From the NCBI GenBank assembly GCA_964247705.1, contig CAXTVQ010000021.1:3995-67994 (forward strand): a stretch of DNA of 64,000 nucleotides, written 5' to 3'. A program made the position numbers and the translations under genes. The notes beneath the pieces are model-generated. The model saw only the letters and a program-made list of their open reading frames with translations, did not search any database and was not told the DNA's origin. Origin of the DNA: LMUY01 sp964247705. Its GTDB lineage: Bacteria > Pseudomonadota > Alphaproteobacteria > Acetobacterales > Acetobacteraceae. Of this stretch, positions 26,652 through 41,161 are shown one piece after another. The first letter of the stretch is position 1; each line of letters opens with the position of its first letter.

Positions 26652-27874
26652 CACAGGCGCTTGGCGACCTCCTCCAGCATGACTTCCGTGGCGCCGCCGC
26701 CGATGGACTGGATGCGCGCATCGCGTACCATACGCTCGATCGCGCTCTCCCGCATGTAGCCCATGCCGCCGTGGAACTGCTGGCAGTCGTACATCACGTC
26801 GTTCACCAACTCGCCGCACAGTGCCTTGACCATCGACACGTCACGGATGCAGTCGCGCCCTTGCGAGTCCAGCCATGCTGCCTGATACACCAGGCAGCGC
26901 GCCGCCTCCACGCGGGCCGCCAGCATCGCCAGGCGCTGGCGGATGACCTGCTTGTCCCACAGCGTGGCGCCGAACGCCTTGCGCTGCCGCACCCAGTCCA
27001 GCGTCAAGGCCAGCGCCGCCTGCGCCTCCCCCATCGCCTGCGCGCCCAGCACGATGCGCTCGTTCTGGAAGTTCCGCATGATGGCGTAGAAGCCGCGGTT
27101 CTCCTCGCCCAGCATATTGGCCGCCGGCACCCGGCACTCGTCGAACACCAGCTCGGCCGTGTCCGACGAGCGCCAACCCTGCTTGTCCAGCGCCCGGCCA
27201 ACGGTGAAGCCGGGCGTCCCCGCCTCCACGATGAAGATGGAGACCCCGCGCGAACCCTTGGCCGAAAGGTCGGTCTTCGCCGCCACGAACGCGATGTCGC
27301 CGTGCACGCCGTTGGTGATGTACATCTTGGTGCCGTTGAGCACCCAGCTCTCGCCTTCGCGGCGGGCCGTGGTGCGGATCGCGGCAACGTCGGACCCGGC
27401 GTCCGGCTCCGTCACCGCGACGGCCGCGATCTTACGGCCGGCGACGATGTCCGGCATGTAGCGCGCGAGCTGCACCTCGTTGCCGGCGTTGGCGAGGTGC
27501 GGGGACGCCATATCCGTATGCACCAGCACCGTGATGGCGAAGCCGCCAAAGGTCGACCGGCCCAGCTCCTCGGCCAGCACCGCGGTGGCCACCGTATCCA
27601 TCTCGCTGCCGCCATAGGCTTGCGGGTAGCGCACCCCGAGGAAGCCGAGCTCGCCCATGCGCCGCAGCACGCTGCGCGGCACCATGCCGTCGGTCTCCCA
27701 CTGCTCGGCGAACGGCGCGATCTCGGTCCGGATGAAGCGGCGGAGTTGGTCGCGCAGCGCCACGTGCTCCTCGCGCAGGAATGGGCTTTCGGCTTGTGTG
27801 TGGGTGACGGAAAGCGGCGCCAGAACTGCAGACATTGCGGACCCCGAAAAAAGTGGCGCCTCGGCAGAAGTCAT
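26651..27874 (-). CDS. Acyl-CoA dehydrogenase
   Basis: A 407-residue flavin enzyme introducing an alpha-beta double bond in an acyl-CoA. Seen: AVTEPDAGSDVAAIRTTA (FAD/substrate loop), KMYITNGVHGD, and the C-terminal QFHGGMGYMRES region. The latter matches the AcdA-type pattern, but in place of Glu the usual catalytic position is hard to assign by eye. The ATG at 27874 is one option; a TTG at 27880 and ATG at 27835 are others, with no strong ribosome site for any. It heads the minus-strand operon, divergent from the CaiB/BaiF gene across an operator-like repeat. Confidence 0.92.
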   Translation of the reverse strand: MTSAEAPLFSGSAMSAVLAPLSVTHTQAESPFLREEHVALRDQLRRFIRTEIAPFAEQWETDGMVPRSVLRRMGELGFLGVRYPQAYGGSEMDTVATAVLAEELGRSTFGGFAITVLVHTDMASPHLANAGNEVQLARYMPDIVAGRKIAAVAVTEPDAGSDVAAIRTTARREGESWVLNGTKMYITNGVHGDIAFVAAKTDLSAKGSRGVSIFIVEAGTPGFTVGRALDKQGWRSSDTAELVFDECRVPAANMLGEENRGFYAIMRNFQNERIVLGAQAMGEAQAALALTLDWVRQRKAFGATLWDKQVIRQRLAMLAARVEAARCLVYQAAWLDSQGRDCIRDVSMVKALCGELVNDVMYDCQQFHGGMGYMRESAIERMVRDARIQSIGGGATEVMLEEVAKRL

Positions 27875-27891
27875 GGTCAACTCGCGCCCAA

Positions 27892-27906
27892 CCTAACGAA
27901 CGTTAG
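27892..27906. promoter_or_regulatory. Operator-like inverted repeat CTAACG-AA-CGTTAG (site 1)
   Basis: CCTAACGAACGTTAG holds a perfect 6-bp inverted repeat with a 2-base spacer, in the divergent region between the acyl-CoA dehydrogenase and CaiB/BaiF genes. It shares CTAAC-N4-GTTAG with a site before the TetR gene. Likely bound by that regulator (inference). Confidence 0.55.
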
Positions 27907-27922
27907 ACTGCTGGGAGCCGAA

Positions 27923-29092
27923 ATGTCAATCAGCGAGCCGCCTGGCGCCCTGGCCGGGATACGGGTGGTGGAGTTCGCCGCCATCGGCCCGATCCCGTTC
28001 TGCGGCATGGTGCTGGCGGATATGGGCGCGGACGTCATTCGCGTCGAACGCCCGGCGCCCTCCGACCTCGGCATCCCGGTCGACGTGCGGTTCGATCATC
28101 TGAACCGCGGCAAGCGGTCGATCGCACTGGACATCAAGCACCCGGAGGGGCGTCAAGCCGTGCAAGGATTGCTGGCCGGTGCGCACGTGCTGCTCGAGGG
28201 TTTCCGCCCGGGCACCATGGAGCGGCTCGGCTTCGGCCCGGACGCGGTGCTCGCGGCGTGCCCCCGCTTGGTTTACGGCCGCATCACCGGCTGGGGCGAT
28301 GCCGGGCCACTCGCGCCCGCAGCCGGGCACGACCTCAATTTCGTGGCCGCGTCCGGCGCGCTGGCCGCTATGGGGGCGCCGGGGGAGCCGCCACCGGTGC
28401 CGTTGAACCTGATCGGCGACTTCGGCGGCGCCGCGATGCACCTGGCTTGCGGCGTTCTGGCGGCTTTGCTCGCGGCGGCCGGCGACGGACAGGGCCAGCT
28501 CGTGCAGACCAGCATCGCCGCCGGGTCGGTGGCGCTCACTCCCATGCTGCACGGGCTGCGACAGGCCGGGGTGTGGTCAACCCACCGCGCGGACAATGTC
28601 CTGGACGGCGGCGCGCCGTTCTATCGCTGCTACGCGACCCAGGATGCACGCTACGTCGCCGTGGGCGCGATCGAGGCGAAGTTCTACCGCGCGCTGCTGG
28701 CAGGGCTCGGTGTGCTGGACCAGGTGTCGCCGGACGCCCAGATGGACCGGGCCCGCTGGCCTGCGACCACGCGTATCCTGGCGGCGCGCTTCGCGGAGGG
28801 CACCGTGGCGCACTGGGCCGAGGTGTTTGCCGGCACGGATGCCTGCGTCACCGCCGTCCTGAACTTGGACGAGGCGCCTGCTTATCCGCAACACGTGGCG
28901 AACCGCCACTTCACCACCGTCGCCGGCCAGATGCATCCCACGCCGCAACCGGTGCTGTCCCGCACGCCGAGCCGGATCCGCAACCCGGCCCCGGGTCTTG
29001 GCGAGGATACGGCAGACCTGCTCCACGAACTCGGTTATGACGAAGCAGCCGTGATATCGCTACAGCAACGAGGCATCGCGAAGGTGCCCTGA
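27923..29092 (+). CDS. CaiB/BaiF family CoA-transferase or alpha-methylacyl-CoA racemase
   Basis: A 389-residue class III protein. GIRVVEFAAIGPIPFCGMVLADMGADV is the typical opening; AGHDLNF and LIGDFGGAAMHL match the His and Asp pair of alpha-methylacyl-CoA racemases. RxxKRSIALDIKHPEG also fits. It either moves CoA between acids or epimerises a 2-methylacyl-CoA before dehydrogenation; the racemase reading is favoured because of the motifs and the acyl-CoA dehydrogenase next door. First gene on the plus side of the divergent region. Confidence 0.87.
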   Translation: MSISEPPGALAGIRVVEFAAIGPIPFCGMVLADMGADVIRVERPAPSDLGIPVDVRFDHLNRGKRSIALDIKHPEGRQAVQGLLAGAHVLLEGFRPGTMERLGFGPDAVLAACPRLVYGRITGWGDAGPLAPAAGHDLNFVAASGALAAMGAPGEPPPVPLNLIGDFGGAAMHLACGVLAALLAAAGDGQGQLVQTSIAAGSVALTPMLHGLRQAGVWSTHRADNVLDGGAPFYRCYATQDARYVAVGAIEAKFYRALLAGLGVLDQVSPDAQMDRARWPATTRILAARFAEGTVAHWAEVFAGTDACVTAVLNLDEAPAYPQHVANRHFTTVAGQMHPTPQPVLSRTPSRIRNPAPGLGEDTADLLHELGYDEAAVISLQQRGIAKVP

Positions 29093-29113
29093 GTCCAAGA
29101 GGGAGCCCGATCC

Positions 29114-31054
29114 ATGAGCACGAGCCACGATGCGTTGGCCGATCTGATCGACCAGAAGCTGCAAGCGCTACCCCCGCGGTGGCAGTCGGCGCGGCAAAAG
29201 GCCTTGCTGGCGCAGGCACGCCAGGCCGAGGCCGCCGGGATCGACGAGTACTGGGTGTGGGCGGCCCGCCAGTTCCGCTGGTCCGAGCCGTGGCACACCG
29301 TGCGCACCGGCGGCTTGACCGATGTGCGTTACTTCGAGGGCGGCACCCTCAACGTCGCCGACAACTGCGTCGATCGTCATGCCGAAAACCCGGCGCGTGC
29401 TGATAGCCCGGCCGTGATCTGGGAAGGCGAGGACGGCGCCGTCCGCACGCTCACCTACCGCATGCTGCGCGACCAGGTGGCACGATGCGCCAACGCCCTG
29501 AAGGAACTGGGAGTCGGGCGCGGTGACGTGGTGGCGATCTATCTGCCCAACCTGCCGGAGGCGTTCGTCGCGATACACGCCTGCAACCGGATCGGCGCTA
29601 TCTACACCGTGCTGTTCTCCGGTTTCTCGGCGGAGGCGGTCGGGCTGCGGCTGCTCACCTCGCGCGCGGCCTGCATCATCACCGCCGACATCAGCTACCG
29701 CCGCGGCCGCAGGGTGCCCTTGCTCGAGAACGTGCGCTCCGCGCGTGTCGGTGCAACGGCGTTGCGCCACGTGATCGTCGTCGACCGGTCCGGCAACGAC
29801 GCGCCGTTGCTATCGGGTGAGACCGGGTGGGCGCCGCTGATGGAGCGGCAATCGGCCGACTGCCCCTGCGTGCCGCTTGGCGCCAATGACCCGGCATTCC
29901 TGATCTTCACCAGCGGCACGGAGTCCCGGCCCAAGGGCGTGGTGCACAGCGCCGCCGGGTTCCTGATCGGCACCTGGGCCAACGTGCAGTGGCAGGTGGG
30001 ATTGGAGCCGGACGACGTGTATTGGTGCGCCGCCGATGTCGGCTGGCTCACCTTTCCGATCCAGGCGGTGATCGGCGGACTGGCGCATGGCGGCACGATC
30101 CTGTGCTATGAGGGCGCGCTGGATACGCCCTCGCCGATGCGCCTCTACGAGATCGCGGCCCGGCACAAAGTGACCAAGATCCTGATCGCCCCCACCGCGT
30201 TGCGCATGTTGCGGGCGCTGGGCGACGACGTCGCCGCGGCCAATCCGCTGCCCGACCTGAAACTGGTGACCGTGCAAGGCGAGCCGCTGGATGCCGAGAC
30301 CTTCCATTGGGTCAGCAACCATCTGGGTAGCAACGGCGTGCCCGTGGTGAACGCGTACGGCCAAACCGAAACGGGGTCGACATGGACCTATCCCGTATAT
30401 GGCGTGGACGACCTGAAGGCAGGATCGGCTGGCCGGCCGGTGCCTGGGCATTGCTGCCAGGTGGTGGACGATGCCGGGCACCCGGTGGCCACCGGGGTAC
30501 GCGGCAACCTGGTGTTGACGCAGCCCTTCCCCACGCTGGCCCGGACCATTTGGGACGACCACCCCCGCTATCTCGCCACATATTTTGACCGCGAGGGCAC
30601 GTTCTACCGCACGTCGGACGAAGCCGTGGTGGATGCCGATGGCCACATCTGGGTGCTCGGCCGTGCCGACGACGTCATCAACGTGGCGGCACACCGGATC
30701 AGCACGATGGAGATCGAGTCGGCCGCGAGCGCCGAGCCCGGCGTGGCCGAGGCCGCCGTGGTCGGCATTCGCCACGCCATCAAGGGCATGGTGCCCGTCG
30801 CCTTCATCACGTTGCGTGCGGATGCGGACGCGGCGAAGGTACAGCGTGCCCTGATGCTCTCCGTGGAGAAAGCGATCGGCGGCATCGCAAGGTTGGAGCG
30901 GGTCTACGTGCTGGGAGCGATGCCGAAAACGCGCGCAGGCAAAATCATGCGCCGCTTGTTGCGCGAAGCGGCGGAGACGGGGAGCATCCGCGGCGACACG
31001 AGTGGTCTGGAGGATCTGGCGTCCGTAACGATGCTGCTGGAGGCGGTTGCCTGA
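29114..31054 (+). CDS. Acyl-CoA synthetase (acetyl/propionyl-CoA synthetase-like, AMP-forming)
   Basis: A 646-residue adenylate-forming ligase with the Acs-type N-terminal cap (WHTVRTGG to YFEGGTLNVADNCVDRH). P-loop IFTSGTESRPKGVVHS is a variant of the usual TSGTTGKPKG; AYGQTETGS and the C-terminal KTRAGKIMRR (catalytic Lys) are present. It activates a short or branched carboxylic acid to its CoA ester. Starts 21 bases after the CaiB gene, with GAGGGAG near the ATG. Probably the entry step for this pathway, together with the second ligase at 35954-37570. Confidence 0.88.
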   Translation: MSTSHDALADLIDQKLQALPPRWQSARQKALLAQARQAEAAGIDEYWVWAARQFRWSEPWHTVRTGGLTDVRYFEGGTLNVADNCVDRHAENPARADSPAVIWEGEDGAVRTLTYRMLRDQVARCANALKELGVGRGDVVAIYLPNLPEAFVAIHACNRIGAIYTVLFSGFSAEAVGLRLLTSRAACIITADISYRRGRRVPLLENVRSARVGATALRHVIVVDRSGNDAPLLSGETGWAPLMERQSADCPCVPLGANDPAFLIFTSGTESRPKGVVHSAAGFLIGTWANVQWQVGLEPDDVYWCAADVGWLTFPIQAVIGGLAHGGTILCYEGALDTPSPMRLYEIAARHKVTKILIAPTALRMLRALGDDVAAANPLPDLKLVTVQGEPLDAETFHWVSNHLGSNGVPVVNAYGQTETGSTWTYPVYGVDDLKAGSAGRPVPGHCCQVVDDAGHPVATGVRGNLVLTQPFPTLARTIWDDHPRYLATYFDREGTFYRTSDEAVVDADGHIWVLGRADDVINVAAHRISTMEIESAASAEPGVAEAAVVGIRHAIKGMVPVAFITLRADADAAKVQRALMLSVEKAIGGIARLERVYVLGAMPKTRAGKIMRRLLREAAETGSIRGDTSGLEDLASVTMLLEAVA

Positions 31055-31227
31055 AAGGTTCGGAGTATTACGGCAGGCGCACTGCCCCGCCACCAACGGG
31101 CACCCGCCCTGGTTCAACGGGCGAACGGCGTCCTCCGCCGGGATGCGGCGGATTGCTTTGTATGGCCGCCCCGCTGCATTCCGGCACGATCTGACCGGAC
31201 GGCCGTTCGGCTGCCATCGTGGCCGGC

Positions 31228-31265
31228 TTGACGCGCGGTAGCCGACCTGCCTAACACTTGTAAGG
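31228..31265 (+). promoter_or_regulatory. Promoter with operator-like site before the TetR gene (site 2)
   Basis: TTGACG (31228-31233) and CTAACA (31251-31256) are separated by 17 bases. Over the -10 lies CCTAACACTTGTAAGG (31250-31265), an imperfect inverted repeat CTAAC-N4-GTAAG resembling site 1. Suggests self-repression by the TetR protein. Confidence 0.45.
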
Positions 31266-31282
31266 TAGCGGGAAGGCTGACG

Positions 31283-31909
31283 GTGGCCGGTTTATCCGAG
31301 GAAGGCGCCTCCAGGCGTCACGTGCTCGACTGCGCGGCACGCTTGTTCAGCCGTGAAGGCTACGCTGCCGTAAGCCTGCGTGGCATCGCCGCGGAAAGCG
31401 GTATGAAGGCCGGCAGCCTGTATTACCATTTCGAATCCAAAGAAGTCATCGTCGTCGAGATACTGAACATCGGCGTGCTGCGCGTGCACGAGGCCGTGCA
31501 GCAAGCCGTTGCGGCCCTGCCGCCGGACGGGCCGGCGACGCAGGCGATCGTCGCGGCGATCGAGGCGCATCTCCGAGCCCTGCACGAGGCAGGGGACTAC
31601 ACCTCCGCGAACATCCGGATCTTCGGCCAGGTCCCGCACTCGATCCGTGAGGCGCACATGGCCGTGCGCCGGTCGTACGAGGCGATGTGGGCCGAACTGC
31701 TTCGCCGCGGCGTGAAGTCGGGCGAATTGCGCGTCGACATCAATATCGGCAGCCTGCGCGCCTTCCTGCTTGGCGCGATGAACACGTCGCTGGAATGGCT
31801 CGAGCCGCGGCGGGGTGCCGTCGGGCGGCTCGCAAACGACTTGTCGATCATCGTCCTGAACGGCGCGATGGCTACGACGCTGCCTATCGCTGCAGCCCGG
31901 AAGGTTTGA
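31283..31909 (+). CDS. TetR/AcrR-family regulator
   Basis: A 208-residue repressor with an N-terminal helix-turn-helix (AARLFSREGYAAVSLRGIAA to GSLYYHFESKEVI, a classic TetR pattern). The ligand domain follows and is of the type found in regulators of acyl-CoA genes. GTG start after GGGAAGG. The carboxyltransferase gene begins 2 bases after its stop, so it is co-transcribed with the carboxylase pair it probably controls. Acyl-CoA is a plausible ligand (inference). Confidence 0.88.
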   Translation: MAGLSEEGASRRHVLDCAARLFSREGYAAVSLRGIAAESGMKAGSLYYHFESKEVIVVEILNIGVLRVHEAVQQAVAALPPDGPATQAIVAAIEAHLRALHEAGDYTSANIRIFGQVPHSIREAHMAVRRSYEAMWAELLRRGVKSGELRVDINIGSLRAFLLGAMNTSLEWLEPRRGAVGRLANDLSIIVLNGAMATTLPIAAARKV

Positions 31910-31911
31910 AC

Positions 31912-33513
<1,602 letters not shown>

Positions 33514-33518
33514 CCGCG

Positions 33519-35489
33519 ATGTTCGAATCCGTCCTGATCGCCAACCGTGGCGAGATCGCCTGCCGCATCATCCGCACCTGCCGCCGGCTCGGCATCCGAA
33601 CGATCGCAGTGTACTCCGCCGCCGACGCGGATGCCCTGCATGTGGCCATGGCCGACGAGAGCCACGCCATCGGACCGGCCGAGGCTGCGCGGAGTTATCT
33701 GCGGCCCGAAGCCATCGTTGCGGCGGCCCTGGCCCATGGCGCCAGCGCGATCCATCCGGGTTACGGCTTCCTGTCCGAGCGGGTGGAACTGGCGGAGTTG
33801 TGCGAGGCGAACGCTATTACCTGGGTTGGTCCCTCGCCGCGCTGCATTGCCTCCATGGGGTCGAAGATCCAATCCAAACGCCTGGCCGCCGAGCATGGCG
33901 TGCCGAGCGTGCCCGGTTACCATGGCGACGACCAGACGCCGGAACGGCTGCGCCGGGAGGCGGAAGCGATCGGGTTTCCCGTGCTGATCAAAGCGAGCGC
34001 GGGCGGCGGCGGTCGCGGGATGCGGCGAGTGGAGGACAGGGACCGCTTCCTCGAGGATCTTGCCACCGCGAAGGCGGAGGCGATGGCGGCCTTTGGCGAT
34101 GACCGGATCCTGCTGGAACGCTTCATCGCCCGCCCGCGCCACCTGGAAGTGCAGCTTGCCGGGGACAAGCACGGCGGCGTGGTGCACCTGTTCGAGCGCG
34201 AGTGTTCGATCCAACGCAACTACCAGAAGTTGGTGGAGGAGGCGCCGGCTGCTCACTTGCCAGCCGAGGCCCGCACCCGTCTGCTGGAGGCTGCGGTCCG
34301 GCTTGGCCGCGCCATCGGCTACGACTCACTCGGCACGGTGGAGTTCATTCTCGAAGCAGGCGGATCCCAGCCGTATTTCTTGGAGATGAACACCCGGCTG
34401 CAGGTCGAGCACCCGGTGACAGAGCTGATCACCGGGCTTGATCTGGTGGAGCTGCAACTGCGCATCGCCGCGGGTGAGCCGCTTCCCATGCGGCAGGAGG
34501 ATGTCATCGAACAGGGTGTCGCGGTCGAGCTTCGCCTCAACGCCGAAGACCCCGCCGCGGGGTTCAGCCCGCAACTCGGCCGCGTGTCGGACTACCACGA
34601 ACCGTCCGGACCCGGCGTGCGTATCGACAGCGGTATCCGCAAGGGCAGCGAGGTCACCCCGTTCTACGACTCCATGTTGCTGAAGCTGATCGCGCACGGT
34701 CCCACCCGGGTAGCAGCAGTCAGGCGGCTGGACAGGGCGTTGCGCCGGCTGGTGGTGCTTGGCGTCGGCACCAACCAGGCTTTCCTGCGCGACATTCTCG
34801 GCAACCCGGCCTTCCAAACGGTACTGACCACACAGTTCATCCCGGAGACGTTCCCGGATGGATGGGCGGCCCCCCGTCCCACGCCCGCTTTGCTTGGCGC
34901 CGCCGCAATTGCCATGGCACAGCAATGCCGGACCGAGATCGAGCAGGAAGCACCCGGCGCGTGGGGAACCCTGGTGGGCTTCCGGACGGCAACACGGGCC
35001 GGCTTGCCCGGGCGTTGCCGCATGCAGGTCCAGGCGCAATCCTCCGACCCGGTGACGATCGATGTGATCGTGACGCCGGACGGTCTACGGGCCGTTCTGG
35101 ATAGTGCGGTGCTGGAGGCGTGTCCAGGCGTCGTTGCGTTACAGGTCGAGGGCCGCACAGTGCGCGCAATGAGCGATGGCGCGGCCTGGACGATCACCGC
35201 CACGCCGCTGGTGCAGGCGCTGGGGCGTCAGGAAGCCCATGCATCGGCCAGCGGCGCCGACGTTTTCGCCGCCATGCCGGGATTGATAGCGCAAGTGCTG
35301 GTGACGCCGGGCCAGGTGGTAGGGGGCGGCGATGTGGTGATCGTTCAGGAGGCGATGAAGCTGATGCAACCGCTGACCGCCAACGTCGACGGCACGGTGC
35401 GGACGGTTCAATGCACCGTGGGCCAGATCGTCACTGGTGGCGCACTGTTGGTCGAAATCGAGGCACTGCCGGGTCCGGGGATAGCCTGA
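33519..35489 (+). CDS. Biotin-dependent acyl-CoA carboxylase, biotin carboxylase/BCCP (alpha) subunit
   Basis: A 656-residue alpha subunit: N-terminal biotin carboxylase (FESVLIANRGEIACRII; ATP-grasp loop KASAGGGGRGMR; active-site EMNTRLQVEHPVTE), a central linker domain, and a C-terminal biotinyl domain with the lysine in VQEAMKLM. Length and order match MccA/PccA/AtuF-type proteins. Five bases after the beta subunit. Substrate not determined. Confidence 0.95.
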   Translation: MFESVLIANRGEIACRIIRTCRRLGIRTIAVYSAADADALHVAMADESHAIGPAEAARSYLRPEAIVAAALAHGASAIHPGYGFLSERVELAELCEANAITWVGPSPRCIASMGSKIQSKRLAAEHGVPSVPGYHGDDQTPERLRREAEAIGFPVLIKASAGGGGRGMRRVEDRDRFLEDLATAKAEAMAAFGDDRILLERFIARPRHLEVQLAGDKHGGVVHLFERECSIQRNYQKLVEEAPAAHLPAEARTRLLEAAVRLGRAIGYDSLGTVEFILEAGGSQPYFLEMNTRLQVEHPVTELITGLDLVELQLRIAAGEPLPMRQEDVIEQGVAVELRLNAEDPAAGFSPQLGRVSDYHEPSGPGVRIDSGIRKGSEVTPFYDSMLLKLIAHGPTRVAAVRRLDRALRRLVVLGVGTNQAFLRDILGNPAFQTVLTTQFIPETFPDGWAAPRPTPALLGAAAIAMAQQCRTEIEQEAPGAWGTLVGFRTATRAGLPGRCRMQVQAQSSDPVTIDVIVTPDGLRAVLDSAVLEACPGVVALQVEGRTVRAMSDGAAWTITATPLVQALGRQEAHASASGADVFAAMPGLIAQVLVTPGQVVGGGDVVIVQEAMKLMQPLTANVDGTVRTVQCTVGQIVTGGALLVEIEALPGPGIA

Positions 35490-35495
35490 CGGCGT

Positions 35496-35942
35496 CTACG
35501 ACGCGGGCGCGCGCCGCATCAGCAGACGGCACGAGCCGGCCTGGGTGGTCTCGCCGTGCTGGTTCACCATGTCGATGCTGAGACCGACGACGCCGCGATC
35601 CTGCTGCTTGGAGGGACGCGCCTCCGTCGCCGCGATCTGGGCATGCAGCGTGTCGCCAGCGCGGACCGGCGCTCTGAATTCCCACTGGACGGACAGCAGG
35701 GCGATGACCGTGCCGTCGATCAGGTCCAGCCGCGATGCCAGGCCAAAGGCCAGTCCTATGCCGAACGGGCCGTGCGCGATGCGGGTGCCGAACTGCGTCG
35801 TGGCGGCGAACACCGCATCGGTATGAACCGGGTTGTAGTCCCCCGTGAGGCCGGCAAACGTGCCGATATCGCCCTCGGTGATCGTGCGGCCTGGCGTACG
35901 GAACGTGGCACCGGGAGTGAACTGCTCGAAATACATGCCCAT
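35496..35942 (-). CDS. MaoC-like hot-dog hydratase 3
   Basis: A 148-residue (R)-hydratase-type MaoC protein. The active-site pattern GDYNPVHTDAVFAATTQFG (Asp and His) is intact. It ends 6 bases from the convergent carboxylase gene and begins 11 bases after the acyl-CoA ligase stop, so it is the second gene of a ligase-MaoC pair. No separate terminator is seen between the convergent genes. Confidence 0.85.
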   Translation of the reverse strand: MGMYFEQFTPGATFRTPGRTITEGDIGTFAGLTGDYNPVHTDAVFAATTQFGTRIAHGPFGIGLAFGLASRLDLIDGTVIALLSVQWEFRAPVRAGDTLHAQIAATEARPSKQQDRGVVGLSIDMVNQHGETTQAGSCRLLMRRAPAS

Positions 35943-35953
35943 GCTTGTCGCTC

Positions 35954-37570
35954 CTAAACGCCCGTGCCGCGGCTGCGCAACTCGCGGCGCATGATCTTGC
36001 CCGTGATCGTCATCGGGAGTTCGCTCAGGAACTCGATCTCGCGCGGGTATTCATGCCCTGACAGCCGGGTCTTCACGTAAGCCTGGATGTCGGCGACCAG
36101 GGCCTGGCCGGGCTCGAAGCCGTCCCGCGGCACCACGAAGGCCTTGACCACCTCGCCGCGGATCGCGTCGGGCACGCCGATGACCGCGACCATGGACACC
36201 GCCGGATGGCCTGACACGCAACTCTCGACCTCGTCCGGGCCGATGCGGTAGCCGGCGCTGATGATCACGTCATCGTCGCGGCCGTGGAACCAGAAATAGC
36301 CGGCATCGTCGCACACGCCGATGTCGCCGGTCAGCAGCCAGTCGCCGCGGAACTTGCGCGCCGTCGCCTCCGGGTTGCGCCAGTATTCCAGGAACATCAC
36401 TGGATCCGGTGCGCGCACCGCGATGGACCCGGCGGTGCCGAACGGCAGGACCATACCGTCCTCATCGATCACTGCGACCTCGTGCCCGGGGATCGCACGG
36501 CCCATCGAGCCGTCCCGCGTCGGCATCAACGTGGCGCAGTTGCCGATCACCAAATTGCACTCGGTCTGGCCGTAGAACTCGTTGATGGTGACGCCGAAGG
36601 TCTCGCGGCCCCACTCCAGCATGTCCACGCCCAACCGCTCGCCGCCGCTGGCCACGCTGCGCATCTGCACGGGGGCTCGATGCACCGCTTGCTGCCGCAT
36701 GATCTTCAGCGCGGTCGGCGGCATGAACGCGTTGCGGATGCCGTGCCGCGACAGCAGGTCGAACGCGATGTCCGCGTCGAATTTCGGCAGGCGGCAGGCG
36801 AGCACGGGGACCGCGTGGTACAGCGCCGGCAGCAAAACGTCGAACAATCCGCCAGCCCAGGCCCAATCCGCCGGCGTCCAGATGCGGTCACCGGGCTGCG
36901 GGAAGAAGTCATGCGGGAACTCGACGCCCGGAAGCATGCCGAGCAGGACGCGGTGGGCATGCAGCACGCCCTTAGGCTGACCCGTCGTGCCGGACGTATA
37001 GAGGATGAGCGCCGGGTCGTCCGCCGCCGTTTCGATGCAGGCGTGGCTGGACGAGGCGCGGGCAACCAGGTCGTGGAAGCCGGGCACGCGCTCCCCCCGT
37101 CCGCCGTCGACGTTTATCACCGCGCGCAGCCCAGCCAGGCTCGGCCAGATCGGTTCGATCTTTGCCAGGCCCGCATCTGCGGTGACGACGATGCACGCCC
37201 CGCTGTCGCGGAGGCGGTATTCGATGGCCTCCGGTCCGAACAGGTTGAATAGCGGCAGGGCGATAGCGCCCATGCGGTAGGCGGCAAGATGGGCGATCAA
37301 GGTCTCCGGCCCCTGCGGCAACAGGATGGCGACCCGGTCCCCCCGTGCCACGCCCAAGGCCAGCAAGGCGTTCGCGAAACGGCTGGACAGGCCGAGGAGA
37401 TCCTCGAACGAGTAGCGCGTCACGGCGCCGGTGGCGTCTTGGTAGATGAGCGCCTCCCGCCCTGCTCCGACGTGACGGTCGCAGATAGCGTGGGCAATGT
37501 TGAAGAGACGCGGCGCCGGCCATGCGAAGCGGCTTACAGTCTCCTGGTAATCGGCGGCTCGGATCAGCAT
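35954..37570 (-). CDS. Acyl-CoA ligase (medium-chain/aryl-CoA type, AMP-forming)
   Basis: A 538-residue AMP-binding ligase. P-loop LYTSGTTGQPKGVLH, NEFYGQTECN, and the C-terminal MTITGKIMRREL with the catalytic Lys are all canonical. Family resemblance is to AcsM/medium-chain and benzoate-type ligases. The ATG at 37570 is chosen because the frame upstream has no domain content. An operator-like site lies 37 bases upstream. With the synthetase at 29114 it gives the island two acid-activating enzymes. Confidence 0.88.
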   Translation of the reverse strand: MLIRAADYQETVSRFAWPAPRLFNIAHAICDRHVGAGREALIYQDATGAVTRYSFEDLLGLSSRFANALLALGVARGDRVAILLPQGPETLIAHLAAYRMGAIALPLFNLFGPEAIEYRLRDSGACIVVTADAGLAKIEPIWPSLAGLRAVINVDGGRGERVPGFHDLVARASSSHACIETAADDPALILYTSGTTGQPKGVLHAHRVLLGMLPGVEFPHDFFPQPGDRIWTPADWAWAGGLFDVLLPALYHAVPVLACRLPKFDADIAFDLLSRHGIRNAFMPPTALKIMRQQAVHRAPVQMRSVASGGERLGVDMLEWGRETFGVTINEFYGQTECNLVIGNCATLMPTRDGSMGRAIPGHEVAVIDEDGMVLPFGTAGSIAVRAPDPVMFLEYWRNPEATARKFRGDWLLTGDIGVCDDAGYFWFHGRDDDVIISAGYRIGPDEVESCVSGHPAVSMVAVIGVPDAIRGEVVKAFVVPRDGFEPGQALVADIQAYVKTRLSGHEYPREIEFLSELPMTITGKIMRRELRSRGTGV

Positions 37571-37606
37571 CTCGGTTTCCTGCAGGTGTGGGCCGATCTG
37601 CGCCAG

Positions 37607-37621
37607 CCTACCAAACGTTTG
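37607..37621. promoter_or_regulatory. Operator-like site (site 3) upstream of the acyl-CoA ligase
   Basis: CCTACCAAACGTTTG agrees with site 1 at 12 of 15 positions and contains the perfect 10-bp palindrome CAAACGTTTG. Lies before the ligase-MaoC pair, so the three sites would tie the whole island together. Confidence 0.4.
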
Positions 37622-37783
37622 ACCGCACGACGCTAGCTGGGCGCGTAAAGCGGCGCAACGTGACGTGCTACGCGGGGCGCCAGCGCCGCTCAGGCGCTTG
37701 GGACGCATGCCAACTGGCAATCACCCTCCACCGCAAGGCCCGGCTAGTATCCGCAAGCCTGTATCCGGCGGCTTTGATGCACT

Positions 37784-41023
<3,240 letters not shown>

Positions 41024-41161
41024 TCTGTCTCCGGGGCTGCGCGGCCGGCCTGGCGCCGGGCGTGTTCATTAAAAAGCCGAGAACGCAGGCGCAGTTCCGG
41101 AGCGGGCTTCCGGGATCATTTCCGGGGTCTATGGCGCTGCCCGGGGCGGACGGTTTGCACC

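Noticed and set aside
33515..33530. TTCGAATCC resembling a tRNA T-loop
   Set aside because: Lies within the start of the carboxylase alpha gene and no cloverleaf can be drawn around it.
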